The position numbers and the translations under genes are program-made. The notes beneath the pieces are model-generated. The model did no database searches. It worked only from the letters and a program-made list of their open reading frames with translations, and was not told the DNA's origin. This document shows positions 9,299 through 18,087 of a stretch of 64,000 nt of DNA, in pieces (position 1 is the first letter of the stretch; each line of letters begins with the position of its first letter). Source of the DNA: Marinobacter subterrani (lineage in GTDB: Bacteria; Pseudomonadota; Gammaproteobacteria; Pseudomonadales; Oleiphilaceae); assembly GCF_001045555.1 (NCBI RefSeq), contig NZ_LFBU01000001.1:3038001-3102000 (forward strand), given 5' to 3'.

Positions 9299-9381
9299 GA
9301 ATTTTCCCGTCTGACACTTCAAGTAGGCAACAAGTGTAAAGATTTAACGCGGGTTTCGCACTTGGCGCTTTTTACGGACAA

Positions 9382-9413
9382 AAGGGTGCGGGCCTTTTCA
9401 GGCCCGCACCCTT
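9382..9413 (-). terminator. Hairpin between pstS and pstC (partial terminator)
   Basis: A perfect 14-bp GC-rich stem (9382-9395 with 9400-9413) with a 4-nt loop is followed on the minus strand by TTTTGT. It lies about 30 nt after the pstS stop inside the operon. It could partly stop or stabilise transcripts so that PstS is made in excess over the membrane subunits, as is known for binding-protein operons. Confidence 0.75.
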
Positions 9414-9442
9414 GTCGGTTATACCCTGGCGGGATAACAGTT

Positions 9443-10492
9443 TTACATCAGTTCTTCTTTTGTCAGGTTCGGCATGTTGGCCGCTTTGTCCTGCAGATCC
9501 ATCAGCGCATCGCGCGTCGGAACAATCAGGCCAACATTCTTGAGGTAGCCGTTCGGACCCATGGCGGCCGGGCTGACAAACTCATCAACATACTCGGTGA
9601 TACCCGGGATAACGCCAACGTGCGCTTTCTTGACGTAGAAGAACAGGGAGCGGGCAACCGGATACTCGTCCTTGGCGATGGCTTCGATCGTTGGCTTGAC
9701 ACCATTCAGAGTGGCAGCCTGGAGACGGTCGGCGTTCTCTTCCAGGAAGCTGTAACCGAACACACCGTAAAGGCCAGTGTCATCAATCAACTTCTGGACG
9801 ATCAGGTTGTCGTTCTCGCCCGCTTCGATGAAGGCGCCGTCTTCACGGATGCTCTGACAGACCGCTTCCATGTCGTCCTCGCTCATGTCAGCAACGGCCG
9901 GCAGGTCTTCACAACCACCCTGCAGAGCCAGCTCATTGAAAGAGTCGCGGGTACCGGAAGTCGGGGGAGGTCCCATCACACGGATAGCCACATTCGGCAG
10001 GTCAGAATCGATCTCGCTCCATTTCTTGTAAGGGTTCGGGATCAGTTCTTTCTCGTTTTCAGGGTTCGGCACTTCCTTGCCCAGAGCCAGGAACAGCTGC
10101 TCAAGCGTCAGATCCATATTCTGGGCTTTGCTGGAGCTGGCGATTACGATGCCATCAGAGCCGATTCGGAACTCGGTGATGTCCTTGACGCCGTTACTGG
10201 CGCACAGATCGAACTCGGAGGTCTTCATGCGACGTGAAGCGTTGGTGATGTCAGGGTGCTGGGTACCAACACCCTGGCAGAACAGCTTCATGCCGCCGCC
10301 GGAACCGGTGGATTCCAGTTTCGGGGTGGGGAAGTCAGTCTTGGTACCAAAACGCTCGGCCACAACGGTAGCGAACGGATAAACAGTGGAGGAACCCACA
10401 ATGCTGATGGTGTCACGAGCCATGGCCGGTGCGGACATGGCGGCTACCGAGCCAGCCAGCGCAACAGCTGCGAGTGCTTTGTTCAGTTTCAT
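9443..10492 (-). CDS. pstS: Periplasmic phosphate-binding protein PstS
   Basis: This is the phosphate-binding component of the Pst importer, about 349 aa. A Sec signal peptide (MKLNKALAAVALAG to AMA) is cleaved near residue 25. The mature protein begins with the phosphate-binding loop IVGSSTVYPF and contains TGSGGGMKLF and the later SGTRDSF motif, all of which contact phosphate in the family. ATG 10492 and an adjacent GTG at 10495 are both possible starts, with GGAG upstream. It is the first gene of the operon behind a Pho box. Confidence 0.95.
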   Translation of the reverse strand: MKLNKALAAVALAGSVAAMSAPAMARDTISIVGSSTVYPFATVVAERFGTKTDFPTPKLESTGSGGGMKLFCQGVGTQHPDITNASRRMKTSEFDLCASNGVKDITEFRIGSDGIVIASSSKAQNMDLTLEQLFLALGKEVPNPENEKELIPNPYKKWSEIDSDLPNVAIRVMGPPPTSGTRDSFNELALQGGCEDLPAVADMSEDDMEAVCQSIREDGAFIEAGENDNLIVQKLIDDTGLYGVFGYSFLEENADRLQAATLNGVKPTIEAIAKDEYPVARSLFFYVKKAHVGVIPGITEYVDEFVSPAAMGPNGYLKNVGLIVPTRDALMDLQDKAANMPNLTKEELM

Positions 10493-10569
10493 CACGTCAA
10501 GTCTCCATTATTAGGTTTGGACGTTCTGTCGGATGTGTTTTACCGATGAATGCAGACTAATGGCACTCT

Positions 10570-10587
10570 GTGACAACTTTGTTACAA
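10570..10587 (-). promoter_or_regulatory. Pho box upstream of pstS
   Basis: On the minus strand the 18 bases contain two direct 7-mers, TTGTAAC and TTGTCAC, 4 nt apart. This is the spacing of the PhoB box (consensus CTGTCAT, 4 nt, CTGTCAY). It lies 78 nt before the pstS start and 103 nt before the divergent yciA start. PhoB binding here would replace a -35 element for pstS. Confidence 0.8.
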
Positions 10588-10689
10588 CTCCTGAAATATA
10601 GTCAGGAATGTTCTATTTTGCTTGCAGCGGCGCTACAGCCCGTTAACATGCGGGTTAAAACAATTACCAGTCTCGCTAAAGGCAGTACT

Positions 10690-11094
10690 ATGACCGCGTA
10701 TGATGACGACAAACCCACGCCCCGTGGTGAACTGACACTTCAGGTAGTCCCGCTCCCCGTTGACACCAACGCCAATGGCGATGTGTTCGCCGGCTGGCTG
10801 GTCAAACAGATGGACATTGCGGCTGCCACCATGGCCGGTCGCATTTCCCAGGGCCGCAATGCGACCGTCGCCATGGACCGGATGGAGTTTCTGTCGCCGT
10901 TACGGGTGGGCTCCCAGGTGGGCTGCTATTGCGAGCTGGTCGATATCGGGCGCAGTTCGATGAAAATCAACGTGGAAGTGTGGACTCTGGACCGCACCGC
11001 GAAGAACCCGCGCAAGGTGACGGAAGGCCTGTTTGTTTACGTTGCCATTGATGAACACGGCCGGATCCGGGAAGTGCCCGAACAAAGTCTCTGA
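10690..11094 (+). CDS. yciA: YciA-like acyl-CoA thioesterase
   Basis: This is a single hotdog-fold acyl-CoA thioesterase (134 aa) of the YciA group, which hydrolyses a wide range of acyl-CoAs. The signature DTNANGDVFAGWLVKQMD (about 23-40) contains the conserved N and D of the active site. The segment INVEVW and the C-terminal FVYVAID also match. The start is ATG 10690, where resemblance to YciA begins, although the frame is open upstream. It is divergent from pstS and converges on the DHOD-like gene with a 2-nt gap. Confidence 0.9.
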   Translation: MTAYDDDKPTPRGELTLQVVPLPVDTNANGDVFAGWLVKQMDIAAATMAGRISQGRNATVAMDRMEFLSPLRVGSQVGCYCELVDIGRSSMKINVEVWTLDRTAKNPRKVTEGLFVYVAIDEHGRIREVPEQSL

Positions 11095-11096
11095 AT

Positions 11097-12089
11097 TCAT
11101 TTCCAGCCGTGTAAAAGGCGGGCGTAATTCAAGCGTTCCCAGGCCCGGACATTCGGAGCGCTCGCCATGGACAGGACACCCCGGGCTTCGGCCAGCGAGC
11201 TGTACCCCATCCTGGAGAGCCGGTCATTCATCTCCCGGGTAATTCTCGCCAGGGCAGCAGGGCCTTCGGCCAGCAGCGCAGAAACCACCTGCACAGCCGA
11301 AGCGCCGGACAGGATCGCCTTGGCCGCATCATCCCCAGTGTGAACGCCACCCGAAACGACCATCTCCAGTGAGGTCTGGCCATAAAGCACGGCCACTGCG
11401 TGCAAACGCAGCGGCAGCTCGGCACTGGACGAAAGCACCACCTCGCGGCTCAGCTCCAGCTCGTCCAGATCCATATCCGGCTGGTAAAACCGGTTGAATA
11501 GCACCACCCCATGGGCGCCAGTCCTTTCAATCCCTGCCACAAACGCCGGTAAGGCGGAATAGAAAGGTGATAGCTTGACGCTGACCGGGATGCTCACCTG
11601 CTCCACCACAGACCGGACTACGGCCAACTGGCGCTGCTCCAGCGAGTCCGCCGTGTCGGTTGGATCCGAGGCCAGGTCGTAGAGATTCAACTCAATGGCC
11701 TGGGCGCCTGCCGCCTCCAGATCCCGTGCATACTGGGTCCAGCCGCCAGGGGATATGCCGTTGAGTGAGCCAATCACGGGGACATCCAGGGCACGACGAA
11801 GCTGCTCCAGGCGCCGGCAGTAACTACCAGAGCCAATCTCGAAGACCTCGGACTCCGGAAAAAACGAGCGTGCCTCGGCGTCTATGTTGGTTCGGGAATC
11901 AATAAACCGGTGGGCGGCCATCTGCTCCTCCACCAGCTGCTCCTCAAACAGCGAATGCATGACCACGGCACCGGCCCCTGCCTCAACGCAGGCTTTCAGG
12001 GCGTCCAGGTCATCGGTCAGCGGGCTGGCGCCAACCACGAGGGGCGAACGGAGTTCCAGCCCCAGCCAACGGGTTGCCAGCTCAGTCAT
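11097..12089 (-). CDS. Dihydroorotate dehydrogenase-like protein paired with NifJ
   Basis: The 330-aa product is an FMN TIM-barrel of the DHOD-like subgroup. The barrel strands, the glycine-rich phosphate site MVVSGGVHTGDDAAKAILSGA near 255-275 and the SVKLSP lysine segment are present. It is probably not the pyrimidine enzyme: this subgroup is typically found next to pyruvate:ferredoxin oxidoreductase genes, and its substrate is unknown. Its ATG overlaps the nifJ stop by eight bases (ATGACTGA), so the two are translationally coupled and probably work together. An electron-transfer or redox partner role is only inference. Confidence 0.85.
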   Translation of the reverse strand: MTELATRWLGLELRSPLVVGASPLTDDLDALKACVEAGAGAVVMHSLFEEQLVEEQMAAHRFIDSRTNIDAEARSFFPESEVFEIGSGSYCRRLEQLRRALDVPVIGSLNGISPGGWTQYARDLEAAGAQAIELNLYDLASDPTDTADSLEQRQLAVVRSVVEQVSIPVSVKLSPFYSALPAFVAGIERTGAHGVVLFNRFYQPDMDLDELELSREVVLSSSAELPLRLHAVAVLYGQTSLEMVVSGGVHTGDDAAKAILSGASAVQVVSALLAEGPAALARITREMNDRLSRMGYSSLAEARGVLSMASAPNVRAWERLNYARLLHGWK

Positions 12090-15000
12090 GACGTTCACCC
12101 TTGTCGTTGTCAGTGTCGGAAGATTCGTGGGGCTCAAAGTGGATCCCCGCCAGCTGCTTGTAGAGTTCACGCTGTTCGGTCGCCGCCTCCGAAGCTGCGG
12201 CCACCAGCTGTTCGTAGCGCTGGGGGTCTCTCAGCTCCAGCATCCGGAACCGGGCTTCTTCCTGCATGTAGGCTTTCATGGTGACTTTCTGTCGCAGGGA
12301 GTCCAGCTGCAGGGGCGGCAGCCCTTCGTGGATACGGCGGGGGTCAAACCGGTACAGCGGCCAGGCCCAGCTGTCCACTGCCCGCTTCTGCTGTGCCGGT
12401 GAATGCACCAGGTCGTAACCATGGGCAATACAGGGGCTGTGGGCGATGATCAGTGCCGGACCATCGAAACTCTCCGCTTCCTGCAGAGCCTTGGTGGTGT
12501 GGTTGCTGTGGGACTGCATGGCGATCTGGGCCACGTAGACGTGGCCATAACTCATGGCGAGCAGGCCCAGGTCCTTCTTGCGGGTTGCCTTGCCGGCGGC
12601 GGCGAACTTGGCAATCGCACCCATGGGAGTGGCCTTGGATTGCTGGCCGCCGGTGTTGGAATAGACTTCGGTGTCGAGTACCAGCAGTTTCAGGTTCTGG
12701 CCCGAGGCCAGGGCGTGGTCCAGACCGCCATAGCCGATGTCGTAGGCCCAGCCATCGCCGCCAATCACCCAGACACTCTTCGGGCACAATTCGTCGGCCA
12801 GGCCGTCGAGCTCCCGGGCCTCCGCTCCCGGCTGGTCCGCCAGCCAGCTGCGAAGCTGTTCTATGGCTGCGCGCCTTGATGCCATAGCCGTCTCATCGGT
12901 GGTGGTGCAGGCACAGGTCAGATCGGCATAAAGCCCCTCAGGCAGTTGGCCCTGCAATTTATCCAGCAACTGCCGGGCCCGACCCACGAGCTTGTCCAGA
13001 CCCAGACGCATGCCCATTCCCAGTTCCGCCGCGTCTTCGAACAGCGAATTGTTCCAGGTGGGTCCCCGTCCGTCGGCATTGACCGTGTAGGGCGTGGTCG
13101 GCAGATTGCCACCGTAGATCGAGGAACAGCCGGTGGCATTGGCAATCAGCAGCCGATCCCCCACCAACTGGGTCAGCAGCCGGATATAGGGTGTTTCGCC
13201 GCAGCCGGAACAGGCGCCAGAATATTCGAACAGCGGAATCAGCAGCGGCAGGGATTTGAAATCCCGGGGAATACGATCCCTCGGGACATCCGGCAATTGC
13301 CGGAAAAACGCCAGGTTGTCCGCCTCCACCTCACGGTGCTGCTCGATTGGCTGCATATTGATGGCTTTGCGTTTGGGCTGGGTCCGGTCCTTTGCCGGGC
13401 AGACCTCGACACACAAGCCACAGCCGGTGCAGTCGTCGGGGGCCACCTGTATACGGTAATCGAGACCCTCCAGCTCCGACGTGTGGGTTTCCGGCACCAC
13501 CTCGAACGCCTCCGGCGCACCCTTGACCGCCTCCGGCTCAAACACCTTGCTGGTGATCGCGGTGTGCGGACAGATCATTGCGCAGAAGTTGCACTGCACG
13601 CACAGGTCGGATTCCCAGATGGGTATTTCCAGGGCGATGGTTCGCTTCTCGTACTGGCTGGTTCCCGTTGGCCAGGTACCGTCCGGTGGAAAAGCACTGA
13701 CAGGCAGCTTGTCCCCCTGCCCTTCCAGTAACAGGCGAGTGACTTTCTGCACAAAGTCCGGCGCATTCTCCGGCACTCTCGGCGGTCGGGTGCGGGTTGC
13801 CGTCACCTTGGCCGGTACCGGCACCTCGTGCAGACTGTCCAGCGCCGAATCCACCGCTTCCACGTTGCGGCGCACCACTTCCGGCCCGCGGCGGCCCCAG
13901 GTTTTGCGAATGGACTCCTTGATGTAGGCAATGGCCTCATCCCGGGGCAGGATATCCGCCAAGGCGAAGAAGCAGACCTGCATTACCGTGTTGATCCGCC
14001 GTTCCAGCCCCGCTTGTTCCGCGACCTCGGCGGCATCGATAACAAAAAGCCGGGCCTTACGCTCAACCAGCGCCCGCTGGACCTCCACCGACAGCCGGTC
14101 CCAGACCTCCCCTTCTGGCCAGGGCACATTGAGCAGCACCGTCGCGCCCCCGGCGGCATGTTCCAGCACATCGAACCGCTCCAGGAACTGGGGCGCATGA
14201 ATGGCCACGAACTGGGCCTTGTTGATCTGGTAACTGGAGCGGATGGGCAGTGGGCCGAACCGAAGGTGGGATACCGTGGTGGCGCCGGATTTCTTGGAGT
14301 CATAGACGAAATGCCCCTGGGCATACAGGTCCGTGCCCTCGCCCAGAATCTTGATACTGGCCTTGTTGCTACTGACGGTGCCATCTGCGCCCAGACCGAA
14401 GAACAGCGCCCGGCGGGTTTTCGGGGACTCAATATCCAGTTCGCTATCCACGTCCAGCGAGAGATGGGTAACATCGTCCCTCACGCCGACAGTAAAACGG
14501 GTTTTCGGCGCTTCGGCTTTCAGTTCGTCGAAAATGGCGCGCACCATGGCCGGGGTAAATTCCCGGGAAGACAGACCATAGCGGCCGCCGATCACCCGGG
14601 GCAGCACCTTGCGCTCGCCCCCACTCCAGGCTTCCATCAGGGCGCCACTGACCTCCAGCAGCAAGGGCTCACCCTGGGCTCCGGGCTCCTTAGTGCGGTC
14701 CAGCACCGCCAGATGCTCGACGGTATCCGGTAAAGCGTTCAGGAAACGGTTCGTGGCAAAGGGCCGGAACAGGCGCACCTTGAGGACCCCGACCTTATCG
14801 CCCTGCTCCAGCAGCCACGCCACTGTCTCATGGGCGCATTCGGCCCCGGAACCCATCAGGATGACCACCCTATCGGCCTCGGGGTGGCCGACATAGTCAA
14901 ACAGCCGGTATTGGCGGCCGGTAATCCCGGCGAACCGCTCCATCACCGTTTCCAGCATGCCCGGAAACGCCTGATAGAACGGATTGGTGGCCTCCCGGGC

Positions 15001-15681
15001 CTGGAAGAAGGCGTCGGGATTCTGGGAGGTGCCCCGAACCACTGGCCGGTCCGGCGTCATCCGGCGGCTCCGGTGAGCCTCCAGTCCTGCGTGCGGCACC
15101 AGAGCTCTAAGATCGTCATCGCTCAGGGCGGCGATTTTGGAGATCTCATGGGAGGTGCGGAAGCCGTCGAAGAAGTGCATCACCGGCACCCGGCTTTCCA
15201 GGGTGACGGCATGGCCGATCGCAGCCATATCCTGGGCTTCCTGCACCGATCCCGAAGCCAGCAGGGCAAAACCGGTACCGCGGGCACTCATGACATCGGA
15301 ATGGTCGCAGAATATGGATAAGGCGTGAGTGGCAAGGCTGCGGGCGGCAATGTGCATGCACAAGGGCGACAGTTCACCGGCAATCTTGTACAGATTGGGC
15401 AGCATCAACAGTAGCCCCTGGGACGCAGTAAAGGTGGTTACCAGAGAACCGGCCTGCAGCGCCCCGTGCATGGCCCCGGCCGCACCGGCCTCGGACTGCA
15501 TCTCCACCACACTGGGCACCTGCCCCCAGAGATTGGGTTTGCCCAGAGCCGCCCAGTCATCAGCGTGTTCGCCCATCACCGAGGCGGGCGTAATCGGATA
15601 GATGGCAATGGTCTCGCTCAGGCGGTAAGCCACCGAGGACACAGCTTCATTACCGTCGAGGGTATGGAACTCCATGGCCAC
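12082..15681 (-). CDS. nifJ: Pyruvate:ferredoxin (flavodoxin) oxidoreductase
   Basis: This enzyme oxidatively decarboxylates pyruvate to acetyl-CoA, passing electrons to ferredoxin or flavodoxin. It is a single-chain enzyme of 1199 aa, the usual length. In order it has the pyrimidine-binding domain I with YPITPASVMGEHAD near 28, the CoA and gamma domains, a two-cluster ferredoxin domain (CVQCNFCAMICP near 692 and CTGCGLCVEVCP near 750), and the TPP domain with ACSGCGETPY near 823 and GGDGWAYDIGYGG near 980. The strict set of cluster cysteines is intact. It precedes the coupled DHOD-like gene. Confidence 0.97.
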   Translation of the reverse strand: MAMEFHTLDGNEAVSSVAYRLSETIAIYPITPASVMGEHADDWAALGKPNLWGQVPSVVEMQSEAGAAGAMHGALQAGSLVTTFTASQGLLLMLPNLYKIAGELSPLCMHIAARSLATHALSIFCDHSDVMSARGTGFALLASGSVQEAQDMAAIGHAVTLESRVPVMHFFDGFRTSHEISKIAALSDDDLRALVPHAGLEAHRSRRMTPDRPVVRGTSQNPDAFFQAREATNPFYQAFPGMLETVMERFAGITGRQYRLFDYVGHPEADRVVILMGSGAECAHETVAWLLEQGDKVGVLKVRLFRPFATNRFLNALPDTVEHLAVLDRTKEPGAQGEPLLLEVSGALMEAWSGGERKVLPRVIGGRYGLSSREFTPAMVRAIFDELKAEAPKTRFTVGVRDDVTHLSLDVDSELDIESPKTRRALFFGLGADGTVSSNKASIKILGEGTDLYAQGHFVYDSKKSGATTVSHLRFGPLPIRSSYQINKAQFVAIHAPQFLERFDVLEHAAGGATVLLNVPWPEGEVWDRLSVEVQRALVERKARLFVIDAAEVAEQAGLERRINTVMQVCFFALADILPRDEAIAYIKESIRKTWGRRGPEVVRRNVEAVDSALDSLHEVPVPAKVTATRTRPPRVPENAPDFVQKVTRLLLEGQGDKLPVSAFPPDGTWPTGTSQYEKRTIALEIPIWESDLCVQCNFCAMICPHTAITSKVFEPEAVKGAPEAFEVVPETHTSELEGLDYRIQVAPDDCTGCGLCVEVCPAKDRTQPKRKAINMQPIEQHREVEADNLAFFRQLPDVPRDRIPRDFKSLPLLIPLFEYSGACSGCGETPYIRLLTQLVGDRLLIANATGCSSIYGGNLPTTPYTVNADGRGPTWNNSLFEDAAELGMGMRLGLDKLVGRARQLLDKLQGQLPEGLYADLTCACTTTDETAMASRRAAIEQLRSWLADQPGAEARELDGLADELCPKSVWVIGGDGWAYDIGYGGLDHALASGQNLKLLVLDTEVYSNTGGQQSKATPMGAIAKFAAAGKATRKKDLGLLAMSYGHVYVAQIAMQSHSNHTTKALQEAESFDGPALIIAHSPCIAHGYDLVHSPAQQKRAVDSWAWPLYRFDPRRIHEGLPPLQLDSLRQKVTMKAYMQEEARFRMLELRDPQRYEQLVAAASEAATEQRELYKQLAGIHFEPHESSDTDNDKGERHD

Positions 15682-15784
15682 GACTCCCTGTGGTGAGGCC
15701 GGCAGACAGTTCTGAGTCTAGTCTCGGGCGGCGCAACCGCAAGGGTGCAGGGTTGATCTGAGACAGGTTTGGCGAAGAAACTGT

Positions 15785-16906
15785 TCAGGAGCTGCCTGAT
15801 CCTGCGTTGATCAGGTGTTGAAACAGGGACCGGTAGTCCCCGGACAGGCTGGATGCCCGCCAACCTTCTGGCGGGCAGGTTGAATCCCCTTTTTCCAGCA
15901 TGCCTTCCAGGCTGTCGGCGGCAGCTCCAGCCTCTCGCTCCGCATTCTGTTCATGGCTCTTATAGCGACAAAGGGCCGGAACGTATTCCCGATAGGCCAG
16001 CCGGTCCGGCGCCAGAGGCAGGCAACCTGAAGCCATGGCCTCGAGCATCGACAAGCCCTGGAAATCGTGCAGTGCCGTGGAAACAACAATATCCGCCTGG
16101 CGCAGCAGATGATCGTAGTCTTCACGGCTTTCCAGGAACCCCCAGTGTTCGATGCAACGATCAAACTGTTCGCGGATCCGGTCAAATGCCTTCGGATAAC
16201 TGCGAAACCGCTCGCCCACCACGCTCAACCTGAACGGTACCGAGCGCTGTTCCAGCACTTGCAGGAATTTCAGCAGACGGTCGGGCCCTTTGTCGTATTC
16301 CCACCGATGGTTCCAGAGCAGATGCGGACAGGTCCTCTCCACCAGTGACGGGCGATCAGCAAATAACCGGTCTTCAATTGGCACCGGTATCACCCGGGAC
16401 TTATCACGCAGAGTGTCGATCAGACCCTCGGGCACTCCGTCAGGCAGCTTCTGGCAGAACGAATCGACACCATCCAGAAAACTGTCCCGATTCCAGCCAC
16501 TGTTGAACACCACACAATCGGCCGACATGGCGCTGTAGAGGTTCACCATCTGAGGGTCGGCACTGGCGTTCTGGCCACTGGATACCGGAAAAGCGAACTG
16601 GTTTTCATGCATGTAGAGCAGGGAGGGGGTATCGGCAAGACGTGGGTGCAGACCCCGCAAAGTTGCCAAATCTACCATGGATGTCGCGATAATCAGATCC
16701 CAGCGTTCCTGCAACAGCGGCTCGTTCAGCCAGCTCAATGGATTGCCGCGGATCCGCCAGCGGAAAAACCTGGGCGGCAGGACAAGACTGGCCCAACTGA
16801 AATCGGGCAGCAAGTCGATGAGTTGTTCACGCCAACGCCGATGGCTGGCGGCATCATAGCCTGAAAGCAACAGGATTCTCTTGGTGGCTTCGCCGGCATT
16901 CTGCAT
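15785..16906 (-). CDS. tRNA-queuosine alpha-mannosyltransferase-like glycosyltransferase
   Basis: The 373-aa protein has the QTMAN (DUF3524) N-terminal domain, seen in ILLLSGYDAASHRRW and the basic aromatic FFRWRIRGNPLSW stretch near 50, joined to a GT4-type C-terminal domain. That half contains the nucleotide-sugar segment VVSTALHDFQGLSMLEAMASG near 285-305. Family members resemble the enzyme that mannosylates queuosine-34 of tRNAAsp; bacterial substrates are mostly untested. ATG 16906 starts 2 nt after the corA stop, so it should be read through from corA. Confidence 0.85.
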   Translation of the reverse strand: MQNAGEATKRILLLSGYDAASHRRWREQLIDLLPDFSWASLVLPPRFFRWRIRGNPLSWLNEPLLQERWDLIIATSMVDLATLRGLHPRLADTPSLLYMHENQFAFPVSSGQNASADPQMVNLYSAMSADCVVFNSGWNRDSFLDGVDSFCQKLPDGVPEGLIDTLRDKSRVIPVPIEDRLFADRPSLVERTCPHLLWNHRWEYDKGPDRLLKFLQVLEQRSVPFRLSVVGERFRSYPKAFDRIREQFDRCIEHWGFLESREDYDHLLRQADIVVSTALHDFQGLSMLEAMASGCLPLAPDRLAYREYVPALCRYKSHEQNAEREAGAAADSLEGMLEKGDSTCPPEGWRASSLSGDYRSLFQHLINAGSGSS

Positions 16907-16908
16907 GA

Positions 16909-17982
16909 CTACATCCAGCCACGCCGCCGGAAAAACCAGATCAGGCCACCGGTGATCGCAATCATCACGGCCCAGACCATCGGATAACCGTAGTACCAAC
17001 CCAGTTCCGGCATGGCCCATGGGCTGTCGGCGTGCTCGAAGTTCATGCCATAAATACCCACCACGAACGTCAGCGGGATAAAGATCGTCGCAATGATGGT
17101 CAGCACCCGCATGGTCTCGTTGGTACGTTGGCTGATGCTTGAGAGATAGATATCCAGCATGCTGGTGGCCATTTCCCGGAAGCTCTCCAGCAGCTCAATG
17201 ATCTGGACACTGTGGTCATGGCAATCCCGGAAGTAGACCTGGGTGTCGGCGTTGATCAGTTGATCCTCGGTTCGCATCAGGCTGGTGAGCAGCTCACGCT
17301 GTGGCCAGAGCACACGCCGCAGTACCAGAAGCTCCCGCTTCAGACCGTGGATCTGGGCCAGCGTCTGCTGGTTCGGGTTCTCCAGCAGATCGGTTTCCAT
17401 CTCCTCCAACTGGTAGCCGAATTGCTCCAGCACGGGAAAGCCGGAATCTGTGATCAGATCCAGCAGCGCATAGAGCAGGTAGTCGATACCCCGGCTGGAA
17501 AACCGCCGATTATTGGGCATGCGCATGCGCTTGCGAACCGGCTCAAAAGGGTCCTCGTCCAATGGGCACAGGCAGATCAGGTAGTTTTTACCGACAAACA
17601 GGCTGATCTGGACGATCTCCAGGTTCTCGCCGTCATAGAACGGCATGGCGGCAATAAGGAACAGCTGGTCATCGTACAACTCGACCTTGGGGCGCTGCCC
17701 GGTGTTGAGGACATCCTCAAGGGCCAGGTCATGCAGATCGAACAGATCCCCGAGATTCCGCAGGGTGTCGGGATCGGCCTGCCCGTTGACCTGAATCCAG
17801 GTTTTCGACTCTCTGGCCAGATACTCCCGGCAGTCAGCCGCGCTGGCCAGGCTAACCTCCTCCACGTGTTCCTCGGTGTAATCCAAGAGGTGGAGGTTCA
17901 CCGGCCGCCTTGACTCGGTCTTGGCGACCAGGGTGCCGGGCGCGGTCCCGGGGTTGTGGTAATGCTTGCTGAAATACGCCAT
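16909..17982 (-). CDS. corA: CorA-family magnesium/cobalt transporter
   Basis: This is a pentameric inner-membrane divalent-cation channel of 357 aa. A long cytoplasmic alpha/beta domain and the stalk helix precede two C-terminal membrane helices. The pore signature YGMNFEH lies at about 310-316 between them. The positively charged tail FFRRRGWM is typical. It belongs to the longer CorA subgroup and is distinct from the E. coli-type CorA at 25855. The promoter should lie in 17983-18087, which also separates it from the MFS gene that ends at 18088. Confidence 0.93.
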   Translation of the reverse strand: MAYFSKHYHNPGTAPGTLVAKTESRRPVNLHLLDYTEEHVEEVSLASAADCREYLARESKTWIQVNGQADPDTLRNLGDLFDLHDLALEDVLNTGQRPKVELYDDQLFLIAAMPFYDGENLEIVQISLFVGKNYLICLCPLDEDPFEPVRKRMRMPNNRRFSSRGIDYLLYALLDLITDSGFPVLEQFGYQLEEMETDLLENPNQQTLAQIHGLKRELLVLRRVLWPQRELLTSLMRTEDQLINADTQVYFRDCHDHSVQIIELLESFREMATSMLDIYLSSISQRTNETMRVLTIIATIFIPLTFVVGIYGMNFEHADSPWAMPELGWYYGYPMVWAVMIAITGGLIWFFRRRGWM

Positions 17983-18087
17983 GTCAGGTCCTTATGCGCC
18001 TTTCGTTCCGCCAATTACTCGATGCAAGCAGAGCATAGCTCATATCACCGGAAACCCGGGAAGCACGATTTTAGCTAAGCGTCCGTA

